This document shows positions 42,875 to 53,600 of a stretch of DNA of 64,000 bases, in pieces (the first letter of the stretch is position 1; every line of letters starts with the position of its first letter). This stretch comes from Pseudoalteromonas sp. T1lg88 (lineage in GTDB: Bacteria > Pseudomonadota > Gammaproteobacteria > Enterobacterales > Alteromonadaceae): the NCBI RefSeq assembly GCF_002964765.1, contig NZ_PQCF01000018.1:62001-126000 (forward strand), written 5' to 3'. The notes under the pieces were generated by a model, which saw nothing but the letters and a program-made list of their open reading frames with translations, ran no database searches and had not been told where the DNA came from. The translations under genes and the position numbers were made by a program.

Positions 42875-44401
42875 ATGTTTAAAACTCTTTTAAAATGGCT
42901 TTTTGGTCTCTTTATTGGCGTCAGCATTGTCGCAGCCGCTTATCTCGCTTGGTTTAAAAATGGCGTTAATTTTATTTATGGCGCCCATACCCAGGTCGTC
43001 GATCATCGCGCCTTTGCATCGCCCAGGCAGTTAACCGTAATTACGGATGTCAGCGTGCTCTCACCTGACGGCCAAACCATGCTACCCAATCGCACTGTGG
43101 TCCTGGATAAGGGAGAGATTCTCTCGGTGACCACCGAGGGCTCAATTCCCGCAGGTGCTATGGTCATACCTGGCCAGGGTAAATATCTTATTCCCGGCTT
43201 GGTGGACTCACATGCCCATCTTCTAAAGAGCCCCAACGATTTATTGCTTTACGTTGCCAATGGCGTCACCCATATTCGTGATTTGGGAGGCCCAGCCGAG
43301 CGTTTACAATTGCGTGAAGAGATTGACCAAGGTCGCGTTGGCCCTAGACTCTTTGTGTCTTCCCCACCCATCGACTCTATGGGACTGCTTGAGGGCGCAT
43401 TTTGGGAGTTTATTACATTCCATAAAAATACCCATGATGTTGAGCATGCTAAAAGCATGGTCAAAGAGTTTGCCGAGCAAGGTTATGACGCCATTAAAAT
43501 CTACCACCTAGATATGCCGACCTACCGCGCCGTGAATAAACTAGCCACCGAATTGGGAGTGCCAACCACGGGTCATTTTCCTTTGACCTTTGAGCTCTCG
43601 GAATTGGCGGTCACCCAACAAAGGGAAGTCGCTCACCTTGAGGAAATTGTGCGGGTGCTGATCAGAGAGTTTGGTTCTATCAATAAGCAAGGCAGCGAGG
43701 CCTTCTATGCCCATGTAGAAGCCCGTGCCGACGAGATTATTGACGACTTATTGGCGAATGACATCACAGTAAATTCCGTCTTATGGTTTATGGAAAGCAT
43801 CCATGATCAGTTCAGCAATCTTGAGGAGGCATTAAAAGAAGTGCATATGGAATACGCCAACCCAGGCCTGGTTGAAGGCACCAAAGACGGCGGCGAATAT
43901 AAAGTGGGCTGGTTACCCGGCTATAATCAGTTCGAAGCTGTGAATGATGCGTCGGAGGAGGCTTACAAAAAGAGCGATACTTTCTGGCAAGCGCGGGAGA
44001 AAGCGCATCATATTTTATTAAAAGCCATGGTTCGTCGTGGCGTTAAGATAGTTGCGGGCACAGACGCGGGAGGCAACCTGGTGGTACCTGGCTTCTCACT
44101 GCATGACGAACTAAGTTCGCTAAATTTAGGCGGCATGAACCCGGCGCAAACGCTGGCAACCGCAACCAGAATTCCAGCGGAATTGATGAAGAGTAATGCC
44201 GGTATTATTGAACCTGGCCGACGTGCCGACTTGCTAATACTCAATCAAAACCCACTTACAGATATTGGCAACACTCGCAGTATAGATACGGTTATTCTAA
44301 ACGGTCGTGTGTTTGCGCGAGAGCAGCTAGATGCCATGTTAGACGCGGTTAAGCAGGCGAACGCTAACAGTCGCAAAATCAATATTGATAAGTATCTCTA
44401 A
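42875..44401 (+). CDS. Amidohydrolase family protein
   Basis: Metal-dependent hydrolase (508 aa) of the imidazolonepropionase/prolidase-like group. N-terminal membrane anchor or signal (~5-25), metal-binding HAH in LVDSHAHLLKSP (~110), further ligands in GHFPLTFELSE and in the C-terminal Asp of AGTDAGGNLVVPGF, and the closing beta-sandwich (GIIEPGRRADLLILNQNPLT). Predicted to act in the periplasm or at the membrane; substrate unknown, possibly a peptide or cyclic amide. ATG preceded by a weak RBS. Confidence 0.88.
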   Translation: MFKTLLKWLFGLFIGVSIVAAAYLAWFKNGVNFIYGAHTQVVDHRAFASPRQLTVITDVSVLSPDGQTMLPNRTVVLDKGEILSVTTEGSIPAGAMVIPGQGKYLIPGLVDSHAHLLKSPNDLLLYVANGVTHIRDLGGPAERLQLREEIDQGRVGPRLFVSSPPIDSMGLLEGAFWEFITFHKNTHDVEHAKSMVKEFAEQGYDAIKIYHLDMPTYRAVNKLATELGVPTTGHFPLTFELSELAVTQQREVAHLEEIVRVLIREFGSINKQGSEAFYAHVEARADEIIDDLLANDITVNSVLWFMESIHDQFSNLEEALKEVHMEYANPGLVEGTKDGGEYKVGWLPGYNQFEAVNDASEEAYKKSDTFWQAREKAHHILLKAMVRRGVKIVAGTDAGGNLVVPGFSLHDELSSLNLGGMNPAQTLATATRIPAELMKSNAGIIEPGRRADLLILNQNPLTDIGNTRSIDTVILNGRVFAREQLDAMLDAVKQANANSRKINIDKYL

Positions 44402-44422
44402 TCGACCTTGTCCTTTGAAACA

Positions 44423-44452
44423 AAAAGCCCAGCTATGTCGCTGGGCTCTTTT
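44423..44452 (+). terminator. Terminator of the amidohydrolase gene
   Basis: AAAGCCCAGC-TATGTC-GCTGGGCTCTTTT, 22 bp after the stop. Confidence 0.85.
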
Positions 44453-44467
44453 ATATTTGCATCCGAT

Positions 44468-45406
44468 TTACGCTAACTCCTGCGCCACTTCTGCCACTTT
44501 TTGTCGTAACCAGATATGGCTCACATCCCTATGCAGCAGCGGCGACCAAATCATGTCGAGCTCGAACGGCGGTATGGGGAAGGGCGGCTCTAAAATGGTG
44601 AGCCCAGGGTCGTCTTTGTATATTTTTGCCGCCTTAGAGGGCAAGGTGGCCACCAGGTTTAGCTCTTTAGCCAGGTGAATGGCTACGTGGTAATTACGCG
44701 TGAAAGTGGCAATGTCTCTGTGTTTACCAAAGTGTGCCAGGGCCTCGTCAACCCAGCCGAGTTTTTGCACATCTTTAGGGTCCATACCCACACCGACGCC
44801 AAAACCGGTTTTACTCACCCAGATATGTCTGGCCTGCAAATAGCTCTCTAAATTAAAGCGCTCCAAAATGGGGTTGTCGGATTTAACCAGACAGCAGAAG
44901 CTGTCTTTCCAAATACGTTTGTGGTGGAAAGACTGAGGCAGTTTCTCAAAACGGTTGAGGGCCATGTCCACCTTGCCGTTTTCAACGTCGTGGAAGTTAA
45001 CGTCGCTTGGCGTCAGTATATCCAAGGTGGTATCCGGTGCTTCGGCATGGAGTTTACTTAACAGGCGTGGAGCCAAGGTGCTGGCGGCATAGTCACTGGC
45101 CATAATGCGAAATACGCGCTTACTGCTGGCGGGCTCAAAGTCGCGGTTAGGGGCTAAGGTTTCTTCCAGGGTCATCAGCACCCCGCGGATCACAGGTTGC
45201 AGCTCTAAGGCGCGCTCTGTAGGGACCATGCCCTCACTGGTGCGCACCAATAGGGGGTCGTTCAACAGGTTACGTAGGCGTTTAAGGCCATTACTCATGG
45301 CCGGCTGAGTAATGCTGAGCTGATTGGCTGCCTTGGTGACATTACACTCGCGCAATAAGGTATCGAGATAAACGAGAAGATTTAAATCAATTTTGTTTAT
45401 GTTCAT
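44468..45406 (-). CDS. LysR family transcriptional regulator
   Basis: 312 aa. N-terminal winged helix (~5-65: NLLVYLDTLLRECNVTKAAN, QLSITQPAMSNGLKRLR), then a periplasmic-binding-protein-like effector domain (~95-300). The effector is unknown. Convergent with the amidohydrolase and separate from aceK, so no clear target from context. Confidence 0.93.
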   Translation of the reverse strand: MNINKIDLNLLVYLDTLLRECNVTKAANQLSITQPAMSNGLKRLRNLLNDPLLVRTSEGMVPTERALELQPVIRGVLMTLEETLAPNRDFEPASSKRVFRIMASDYAASTLAPRLLSKLHAEAPDTTLDILTPSDVNFHDVENGKVDMALNRFEKLPQSFHHKRIWKDSFCCLVKSDNPILERFNLESYLQARHIWVSKTGFGVGVGMDPKDVQKLGWVDEALAHFGKHRDIATFTRNYHVAIHLAKELNLVATLPSKAAKIYKDDPGLTILEPPFPIPPFELDMIWSPLLHRDVSHIWLRQKVAEVAQELA

Positions 45407-45467
45407 TCCGCTATGCCATTTATTATATTTATAGTTAGTCTAGCTTATTCTTGGGTAGCAGAATAGG

Positions 45468-47162
45468 CTACCAAAGGTGTATAAATCGCTGTTCTTTGGG
45501 ATAAGGATAAACCTGTTTATATTCGCCGCGAACAATTTTTTGCTGTGCCTGCTGCCAATAGGCGGCTTCAGTCAGCTCGCCATGATGACGCATAAATATT
45601 TCTTTATGAGTAGGGTTAGGTAACACAAAGGTGGTTAGCTGAGCCGGGAACACATCGTTTGGGGCGACCGACATGCTGTGCTCATCGTTGTAATCGAATT
45701 CGCGAAATTGCATATCTGTAAGATATTGAACTTCGTCATAGTCATAGAAGACCACACGCTGATGCTTGGTGACGCCAAAGTTTTTCAACAGCATATCGCC
45801 GGGGAAGATATTGGCGGCGATCATTTCTTTAAGTGCCTGACCGTATTCGATAATGGCGTGCTCGGCTTTTTCCTCATTCACCTCTTGCAGGTAAAGGTTT
45901 AGCGGCGTCATACGGCGTTCGATATAGAGGTGCTTGATGATCAGCATATCGCCTTCGATACGCATGGAATTAGCGATGCTGTTTTCCAACTGCTGCAGTA
46001 ATTCATCGCTAAAGCAACTCAGGGGCAGAGCCACATCGGAATACTCCCAGGTATCGGCCATGCGGCCAACCCTGTCGTGGCGCTTAACCAGTTGATAACG
46101 CTCGAGTACGGTTTGTCTGCCAAAGGGTTTACTGGAGCCAAAGCGGTCGCGGATTATTTTAAATACGTAAGGGAAAGATGGCAGGTTGATAACCATCATC
46201 ACCATGCCCGGAGTACCGGCGGCCAGCTCAAAGCGCTCCTGAGCATGCTGCATATGTGCCAGTAGCTCACGGTAGAATTCGGTTTTGCCCTGCTTATGAA
46301 AACCTATGGCGTTATAGAGTTCCGCCTTGGTTTTGCCAGGCATGAGTTGATTGAGAAAGTGCACTAAGGCCGACGGCGCATGAGTTTGCACCATAAAATA
46401 AGCGCGGGCAAAGCCGAAGATCACCCACATTTGCGATGAACGCGTGAGCAGGGCATCGATATAGAGGCCGCGGTCTTTGTTATGCAATACTGCAATGATA
46501 AAGGGCTGGGAGCCAGTTGATGAAACTATACGACCGACGATATAGGCGGCCTGGCCGCGATAAAAGGGGGTCTGCAGTATGTCAAAGCGCATTTGGTGGC
46601 TTTTAACATGGGTGTCTGGCGCTTGTTTTATAAAAGCCTTTAATAACAAGCGAATATCACGTTCTAAATTGGCAAAGGCACAACCAAACTCAAACTGAGT
46701 GATAATTTGGCGAATGGTGGGTTTAAGGCCTTCAACCACGGGAAAGTAGCTGCGATATTCGGCCTCCACCGGCAGCGCCGGGGCATCGGCCAAGGTCGCC
46801 TGAACGAAGATAAAGTCGTTATTGTAGTATTTGCGTTCAAATAAACGACAAAACACCGAGTTATAAAAGGTTTCTGCGAGCTCAGCCTGAGGGTGAAAGG
46901 TTAAAAACTGCTTATAGCATTCCTTGGTGTCTATCCACAGCTGGGGATCGTCCGCCGGATCACTGACTACAGAGGCCAGAGTGTCGACGGTTTCATTAAC
47001 GCGGGTATCATAATAGCTAATGCGCAAACTGGCGATATGACGCATGGTCGCCCAATCACGCTTGGCAAAGGCTTGGGGAGCTTGCGCCGTGATCGATTGG
47101 AACAACTTATAATGATGGAAAAACCCATTAAGAATTTGTTGCGCTATTGCTTGTGCATACAC
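45468..47162 (-). CDS. aceK: Isocitrate dehydrogenase kinase/phosphatase
   Basis: Bifunctional enzyme (564 aa) that phosphorylates isocitrate dehydrogenase to send carbon into the glyoxylate bypass. Features of the family: N-terminal regulatory domain, kinase P-loop region in the ELAAGTPGMVMMVINLPSFP stretch (~320-340), and FGVTKHQRVVFYDYDEVQYL (~455-475) with the catalytic/metal Asp residues. Stands apart from aceBA here, unlike in E. coli. Confidence 0.96.
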   Translation of the reverse strand: MYAQAIAQQILNGFFHHYKLFQSITAQAPQAFAKRDWATMRHIASLRISYYDTRVNETVDTLASVVSDPADDPQLWIDTKECYKQFLTFHPQAELAETFYNSVFCRLFERKYYNNDFIFVQATLADAPALPVEAEYRSYFPVVEGLKPTIRQIITQFEFGCAFANLERDIRLLLKAFIKQAPDTHVKSHQMRFDILQTPFYRGQAAYIVGRIVSSTGSQPFIIAVLHNKDRGLYIDALLTRSSQMWVIFGFARAYFMVQTHAPSALVHFLNQLMPGKTKAELYNAIGFHKQGKTEFYRELLAHMQHAQERFELAAGTPGMVMMVINLPSFPYVFKIIRDRFGSSKPFGRQTVLERYQLVKRHDRVGRMADTWEYSDVALPLSCFSDELLQQLENSIANSMRIEGDMLIIKHLYIERRMTPLNLYLQEVNEEKAEHAIIEYGQALKEMIAANIFPGDMLLKNFGVTKHQRVVFYDYDEVQYLTDMQFREFDYNDEHSMSVAPNDVFPAQLTTFVLPNPTHKEIFMRHHGELTEAAYWQQAQQKIVRGEYKQVYPYPKEQRFIHLW

Positions 47163-47227
47163 AGTTAAAGCCTCTAGAGTATAAACTCTAACCTACCTTA
47201 AGCCATGGTTCTAAGTCTTTGCAAGTG

Positions 47228-47713
47228 TTATTGATATTTTGCCAGGGACTTTTCTAACCTTGCCAGCTTTTGTTCGGTTTCTTTAATGCGCTGAGTATAG
47301 CGACGTTCAATGTCCTTGATATTAACCTGAACCTCTTTTTTCAGTGCCTTGCGCTCGTCATCTGACATCAGACGCTCCAGGCGTTGTTCTTCGGCCAGGG
47401 TTTTTGCACTGCGCTCGCGCTTTAACATCACCACCTTATGTTTGGTGCTGCGAATTTGCATATTGATGCTGTCGCGCTTATTTTCCTTTTCCAGCTCGGA
47501 TAGTTGCTTGTTGTAGTCTTCTTTTGGGCCTCGTTGAGGAGACTTGGTATGTGTTACTTCTTGCTCCTTCGCATTTTTATCGCAAGGGAACTGGCTAAAT
47601 ACCGTGCCTTCTGACGTTTGACACTTAAAATATGTGGTATTGGCATAACCCAAAACTGGCAGCGCCGCGCTAAGTATTAACACACTTCTTAGGAGTGCTA
47701 ATCTACTAGTCAC
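47228..47713 (-). CDS. DUF4124 domain-containing exported protein
   Basis: About 161 aa. Signal peptide (ALLRSVLILSAALPVLGYA), the DUF4124 core (TTYFKCQTSEGTVFSQFPCD, residues ~25-50, with the two conserved Cys) and a long charged helix (~80-160) likely to form a coiled coil. GTG at 47713 has an AGGTGA box; the longer ATG start at 47743 is less well placed. Function unknown, periplasmic. Confidence 0.78.
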   Translation of the reverse strand: MTSRLALLRSVLILSAALPVLGYANTTYFKCQTSEGTVFSQFPCDKNAKEQEVTHTKSPQRGPKEDYNKQLSELEKENKRDSINMQIRSTKHKVVMLKRERSAKTLAEEQRLERLMSDDERKALKKEVQVNIKDIERRYTQRIKETEQKLARLEKSLAKYQ

Positions 47714-47829
47714 TATTTCACCTCGCTTAATTATTGTTCTCATTCCTTACCCAATATAGATGAACTAAAATTGAATGTCACGGAAGTAAGCCAAAGGTAT
47801 TAAAGCGAGATGGTTGTTTTTTATCCGTT

Positions 47830-49320
47830 TTATTGCGCGTTAAAGCGTTTGAGCTGCTTAAGGCCTTGAATTAAAAAAGGCACATTAAGTTCTTGGTCGA
47901 CATTAAAGCCCTCGCTGGCGGAAATATGTTTATAACTGCCATCGCTGCTTAACAAGGTAATGCGGTCTTTGCGCAGGGCGATAAACACCCCTTGTGAGTA
48001 ATTGATATTGGGCTGAGTGTCATTACCCAGCATATTATTGGCAATTAATGCACTGGCTGCCAACTCTGGGCACTGCCAATGTTCGGCAAGCACTGTGGCC
48101 AGTATGTCCTGGGGTTGCACTATATGACCTAAACCCTGCAAACGCGTGTCTGAGCTCCACAACTGATTAATTGTCGTGATGCGCTCTGTGCTTTCGCTGG
48201 CAAGGGTAAAGGCAAAGACTGTATGCGAGTGTTGCACCGGCGTGTGCTCATCAAGGGAGACTGTGACCAGGGCGTCGGCATCGTCATGAATAAAATCAAA
48301 TTGCGCTAGATTCGTTTGCAGCGTCAAAGGCGTGCGTCGCCACAGCGGATCTATGTGATCCTTGCTCATGCTTTGGCGGTAATAGCTGGGTAAGCCATAC
48401 AGGGCATTGAATATAGTGTCTTCAGCGCTGGTTGGGTGCAAAATAGGGGCAACCTGTTGTAGGGTCGGATTAGCCTGGGTAAAGCGGGCTAAGTCGGCCT
48501 GAGTGCTAAACAAGCGAATATCAACTGCGGCGGCATCCGGCGCCAGGTTGCAGCTTGGCAATTGCGCTGGCATCACAAAGCTGACATTGGGCGCATTGAC
48601 ATTAACCGAGCGCTCTTGCTCGTAACGTTTCAGATCCAGTAAGTCATTTTTCGCGAGCAGGGATTTTGCCGTAGTCGGGTAAGACAGAGGCAACATATTG
48701 TCCTGCTTGGTGATATCAAATTTTAGCTCGGCGTCGGCCCAAATATGAATGCTGTGGCTAAGGGCAAAACACACCACTAATGCAGTGGTGATGGTGCGAC
48801 CAATACGCAGGCGTTTGAGATCGCCCAGATGGTGCCATGCATAATTACTGACGATCAGCTGATAGGCCAAAATCAACATGACAAAGGCACTTACCATCAG
48901 AGTCGACAACGCTGGGGTATTACTTACATTGCGCCAAAACAGGGATAAAATTTCCCCTAAGGCACTGTAATTCAAGTGATATCCCAGGTTGTAATAAACA
49001 AAGGCATCCACCGCCAGCAAGGTCATGCCTATGGTGGCCAGCACCGAGGCCATGCCGCGAATATGCCGAGGATAGGGAAAAACCAAGGACAGCGGGAATA
49101 TGGTCAGCACAAAGGCTAGAAAAGTAATAAAGGCGGTGTGGCTTAACCAGGTCACCACCATATAAAAGGTGCCGATAGCCGTTGCTGGATGCGCATCGGC
49201 GAATAAATAGGCAAGGCTAAGCAACAACGCAAGACCAATATTAGCCAGGGTAAACCAGTGACCCCAGGCCAGTAACTGACTGACTCGAGAAGAAAATTGA
49301 TTTTGCGTTGTCAGGTTCAT
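47830..49320 (-). CDS. YejM/PbgA-like inner-membrane protein with shortened periplasmic domain
   Basis: 496 aa; E. coli YejM (LPS-synthesis regulator) has 586. The N-terminal DUF3413 five-helix membrane domain (~1-190) is intact, and fragments of the sulfatase-like periplasmic domain are recognisable (IFNALYGLPSYYRQSM, RRTPLTLQTNLAQFDF, LNVPFLIQGLKQLKRF). The segment that should hold the metal/nucleophile site (NVLLIVVDGLR-like) reads NVSFVMPAQLPS, so the hydrolase-like site is lost. Followed 3 bp upstream by yejL, the usual partner. Probably a divergent YejM keeping the LpxC-control role; not proven. Confidence 0.8.
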   Translation of the reverse strand: MNLTTQNQFSSRVSQLLAWGHWFTLANIGLALLLSLAYLFADAHPATAIGTFYMVVTWLSHTAFITFLAFVLTIFPLSLVFPYPRHIRGMASVLATIGMTLLAVDAFVYYNLGYHLNYSALGEILSLFWRNVSNTPALSTLMVSAFVMLILAYQLIVSNYAWHHLGDLKRLRIGRTITTALVVCFALSHSIHIWADAELKFDITKQDNMLPLSYPTTAKSLLAKNDLLDLKRYEQERSVNVNAPNVSFVMPAQLPSCNLAPDAAAVDIRLFSTQADLARFTQANPTLQQVAPILHPTSAEDTIFNALYGLPSYYRQSMSKDHIDPLWRRTPLTLQTNLAQFDFIHDDADALVTVSLDEHTPVQHSHTVFAFTLASESTERITTINQLWSSDTRLQGLGHIVQPQDILATVLAEHWQCPELAASALIANNMLGNDTQPNINYSQGVFIALRKDRITLLSSDGSYKHISASEGFNVDQELNVPFLIQGLKQLKRFNAQ

Positions 49321-49323
49321 TGG

Positions 49324-49536
49324 TTACTTCAACGAATCCGTTAGGGCATTAGCAAAGTTTTGCGCCACGGCAGCTCTTTTTGCCGCAGGCACATGCTCTT
49401 TAATAATATGCGTGATAGTATTGCCCAGACACATCAGGCTTAAATCAACCGGTGCCTTTTTTTCGGCAAGTACAGCTACAAGCTGGTCGACAAGTTGTTC
49501 TACTTCTTCATTGGTATATTTGGATAACGCTGGCAT
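49324..49536 (-). CDS. yejL: YejL family (DUF1414) protein
   Basis: 70-aa helical protein (YTNEEVEQLVDQLVAVLAEK ... MCLGNTITHIIKE), the conserved small gene between yejK and yejM. Function unknown. ATG at 49536. Confidence 0.92.
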   Translation of the reverse strand: MPALSKYTNEEVEQLVDQLVAVLAEKKAPVDLSLMCLGNTITHIIKEHVPAAKRAAVAQNFANALTDSLK

Positions 49537-49600
49537 CGGTGGTTCATTACTGATTTATATATGTCCTTGTATTTTAACACCGTAGGAGTGAAAAACAAAG

Positions 49601-50608
49601 ATGACCACTGAGGTTAAGAAGCTGGTTGTACATTACGTCGATAAAGACGACGGTAATACCCAAATTCACTTGCGCAATGACGAAATGCCCATCAATGAGC
49701 GTGTTAATGTGTTTATCGAGCAGTTACATCACGCCTATAACGGCAAGCCAGGCAAGGGTTTTTGTGCCTTCAGTGCAGACAAAAGCAGCGTTGTGGCAAG
49801 TGCCATGCAAAGCTACCGTAATCATGAGCTTGGCTTTTGGCAAGTCACCGAGCAGGCCGCTACGGTATTAAAAGAAGAGCTTGATAAATATGCCTTTAAT
49901 GAAACCGGCTATCTGGTGTTTTGTCATTATCAGTATGTTGCCACGGAATATATTTTAATTGCCCTAATTAATATTAAAGAGCATTACAGCATTACCTCTG
50001 AGCTTGACTTGGCTTCTTCCCGTCACCTGGATATCACCCGCATGCAATTGGCGGCGCGCATCGACTTAGCAGCCTGGGACACGCAGGCAGACGATAACCG
50101 TTATATCTCCTTTATCAAAGGTCGAGCCGGGCGTAAGGTTGCCGATTTCTTCTTGGACTTCCTCGGCTGTGAAGAAGGTATCGACCCGAAACAACAAAGT
50201 CGCTCCATGTTGAACGCAGTTGAAGACTACTTAAGCGAGCAAGGCTTAGACAAGACGGAAAAAGATGAACGTCGTCGCGAAGTCTTTGATTATTGCAGTG
50301 ACCGCTTAAGCAGTGGCGAAGATGCTCAAATCGATGAAATTGGTAAGGCTATCAGCAAGGATGATGAGAACAGCTTTAACGATTTTTATCAGCAGCAAAA
50401 TTATGATTTGGCCGAGTCATTCCCGATCGATAAGAAAACCGTAACCGGCATGGTGAAGTTATCTGGCATGGGTGGTGGAGTGAGCGTTGGCTTTGAGCGC
50501 AAGCACTTGGGTGAGCGGGTTATTTACGACCCGGTTAATGACACCCTGACTATCAAGGGCGTGCCGCCAAATCTAAAAGACCAGCTTGAGCAGTTGGATA
50601 AGGAGTAG
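49601..50608 (+). CDS. yejK: Nucleoid-associated protein YejK (NdpA)
   Basis: 335-aa nucleoid-associated protein, divergent from yejL. N-terminal domain (~1-150) with the PGKGFCAFSADKSS segment and a central FIKGRAGRKVADFFLDFLGC motif are family-specific. Binds DNA in the nucleoid; exact role unclear. ATG at 49601 with TAGGAG box. Confidence 0.94.
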   Translation: MTTEVKKLVVHYVDKDDGNTQIHLRNDEMPINERVNVFIEQLHHAYNGKPGKGFCAFSADKSSVVASAMQSYRNHELGFWQVTEQAATVLKEELDKYAFNETGYLVFCHYQYVATEYILIALINIKEHYSITSELDLASSRHLDITRMQLAARIDLAAWDTQADDNRYISFIKGRAGRKVADFFLDFLGCEEGIDPKQQSRSMLNAVEDYLSEQGLDKTEKDERRREVFDYCSDRLSSGEDAQIDEIGKAISKDDENSFNDFYQQQNYDLAESFPIDKKTVTGMVKLSGMGGGVSVGFERKHLGERVIYDPVNDTLTIKGVPPNLKDQLEQLDKE

Positions 50609-50648
50609 GGGGTAAACCTGCTTCTAGTCTTAGGATATAAAAAGACAT

Positions 50649-50678
50649 AAAAAAGCCGCTGAAATCAGCGGCTTTTTT
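50649..50678. terminator. Bidirectional terminator between yejK and rne
   Basis: AAAAAGCCGCTGA-AA-TCAGCGGCTTTTTT, A-run and T-run on both sides, between convergent genes. Confidence 0.92.
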
Positions 50679-50690
50679 CGTTTACCTTAA

Positions 50691-53600
50691 TTACTCGGCA
50701 TCAGCCTGAGCTACTTCGGGCACCGGCTCAGCGGCAATCTGTGGGGCTTTTGGCGTCGCCGCGCCACAGAATGCATGGTGTACAGGTGCAACTGACCCTG
50801 GCTTCAAGCCACTGTTTACAACTGCGATGCGCTGCTCAGCCGGCATTGGCTGTGGCAATTCCCCCAGAGGTTGCATGGCTGGGGTTACCGGCTGTGTCAT
50901 AGGCGCAGTGGCATGACCGATTGCGCGTACGGCTTTAGCGGCTGGCTCAGCCGTTGCTGTAACCTCTGCTTCAACTTGTGGGGCTTCTGCAGTTTCCGCA
51001 ACAGGTGCTTCTTCAGCTACAACTTCAACCTTTTCCTCTTGAGCAGGCTCGGCTGGTGTTTCAACAACTGTCTCGACGGCAGTCTCGACAGCAGTTTCGA
51101 CGGAAGTCTCGACATTAGTCTCGGCAAGTGTTTCAACCTGAGCTTCAACTTCAACTTCAGCTTCAACTGGTTTCGCTTCATCTTGTTCGGCGGTAACTTC
51201 TACCGCTGGCTCTTCGCTGCTAGTTGCAGGCGTTTCAACAACCGCTTCTTCAGCTTGTGGCTCAACAGTTTCTGCAACAACTTCGGCTTGAGGCTCTGGG
51301 CTCTCTTGGCTTGGTGCTGGAGCAGCTTCAACGGCTACTTGCTCCACCGGCGTTTCTACCGACTGCTCGGCTGTCTGCTCTGCAGGTACAATATCTTGCT
51401 TCGCTTCTTCCGCCATGGCTTGATCCGCTACCGGAATAAAGGCAGCCTTTTCCACTTCGCCTTCTTGCTTTTCACGGCGACGACGTTGACCGGCGGCGCG
51501 CAGGTGGCGTGGTGAGCGACGGCTGCGAGTGCGGCCTTCTTTTTCACCCTCAGCTTGCTCTTCACCTTCTTGCGTCTCAGCGTTGGCGTTTTCCACCTGA
51601 GCTGCTGGCTCTGCTTTTGGCTCTGCCTTAGGTGCAGGCTTAGATTCAGCTTTTGGTGAAGCCTTTTCTTGTGCTGCATCAGCTTGCTGTTCTTGCACGG
51701 CAACTTCTTGAGTTGCTGCAATAACCGGCGCTGCTTGTTGCTCTTGAGCATCTACTGCAGGCTCAACCGCAGGCGTTGCTGTTTCGGCTGTAAGCGTTTG
51801 CTCTGTCTGATTTGACACACGTACCTTCTTACGAAGGTTACGGCGCTGACGGCGCTGCTTAGGCTTTTGATCTTGCTCTTGTTGTTGCTCTTCTTGAGCT
51901 TCAACAACCGCTTCTTTGCGCACTTCCTCGTTATCGTTGCGGTTATCGCGACGACGGTTTTGCGAACGACGGCGTTTATTGCGGTTGTCCGAGCTACGAT
52001 TATCATCACGCTCGTTGCTGCGTTGACCACCACGTTGTCCGCCGCGCTCATCGCTGCGATTTTGCTCGTTGCTTTCGCTCTTCTCAGCTTCTGGCTTATC
52101 ACCGCCTTTTTGCTGCGGGCCTTTACCACGGTTACGCGACTGATTGCTGCGACGACGCTGGTTATTGCGACGACGTTCACCCGTGCGGCGCTCTTTTTGC
52201 TCTTCTTGACCTGACTTTTTATCTTGCTCTTTTTGCTCTTCGCCGCCGAACAGGCCTTTAAGCCATTTGCCGATGCGCTCAAGCAGGCCTAGTTGTGCAG
52301 GCGCTTTGGCTTGAGGGCTGGCCGCTTTAGGCTGAGCAACAGGTGCAGGCTCGTGTGGCATGACTACGCCTTTAAGTACAGGCTCTTCACGTTGTGGCAT
52401 AGCCGGCGCACGTGAGTACTCAATTGCTTCCGGCTCCGGCTCAATGATTTGCTCGTAGCTTGCTGCTTCTAGGGTCTCGTCTTTGCGTAAGCGTACGACT
52501 TCGTAATGCGGTGTTTCCATATGTTGATTAGGAATGATCACCACATCACAGTTGTGACGTTTTTCGATGCGCTGCACGCTGCGGCGCTTTTCGTTGAGCA
52601 GGTAGGCGCCAACGGCAACTGGTACCTGAGCATTAACCTGAGCGGTATTGTCCTTGATCGCTTCTTCTTCGATTAAGCGCAAGATAGACAAGGCGATAGA
52701 CTCGTTTGAACGAATGGTACCTTGGCCACTACAACGTGGGCAGCTGCCTTGGCTCGCTTCACCCAGTGAAGGGCGCAGGCGCTGACGTGACATTTCCAAC
52801 AGGCCAAAACGAGAAATTTTGCCGATCTGCACGCGGGCACGGTCTTGACGTGCCGCATCTTTAAGGCGGTTTTCTACTTCACGTTGATGGCGCGGCGGCG
52901 TCATATCGATAAAGTCGATAACAATCAAACCACCCAGGTCACGCAGGCGTAACTGGCGGGCGATTTCATCGGCGGCTTCCAAGTTGGTATTAAGTGCGGT
53001 TTCCTCAATATCGCTACCTTTTGTCGCTTTTGACGAGTTGATATCGATAGAGGTCAGTGCTTCCGTCGGGTCAATAACGATTGAACCACCAGAAGGCAGA
53101 CGTACTTCGCGTTGGAAGGCCGACTCAATTTGGCTTTCAATTTGATAATGCGTAAACAGGGGCACATCGTTTTGGTACAGCTTCACGCGATTCATAAAGT
53201 CTGGGCGGAAGCGTTCGATATGGGCTTTTGCTTCTTCGAATACGCGCGGCTTGTCGATTAGTATTTCACCGATATCGCGACGTAGATAGTCACGAATAGC
53301 GCGGAAAATAACGTTGCTTTCTTGGTGAATTAAGAAAGGTGCCTTGCCGCTGTCGGCTGCATCTTTAATCGCCTGCCAATGTACCAGAAGCGCTTTTAAG
53401 TCGTAGTCAAGCTCTTCGTATGATTTGCCTACACCTGCGGTGCGAACAATCAGGCCCATGCCTTTAGGCAGGTCCAGGCGGCTTAGCGCTTCTTTAAGCT
53501 CGGCGCGCTCATCCCCTTCGATACGACGAGAAATACCGCCAGCACGAGGGTTATTTGGCATAAGCACCAGGTAGCTACCGGCAACACTGATAAAGGTGGT

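Noticed and set aside
41636..44401. AraC regulator and amidohydrolase as part of the tRNA-Ser island
   Set aside because: They lie outside the right 29-bp boundary and have host-like composition.
50871..52214. Long frames on the plus strand opposite rne
   Set aside because: Shadows of the repetitive, biased C-terminal coding sequence of rne.
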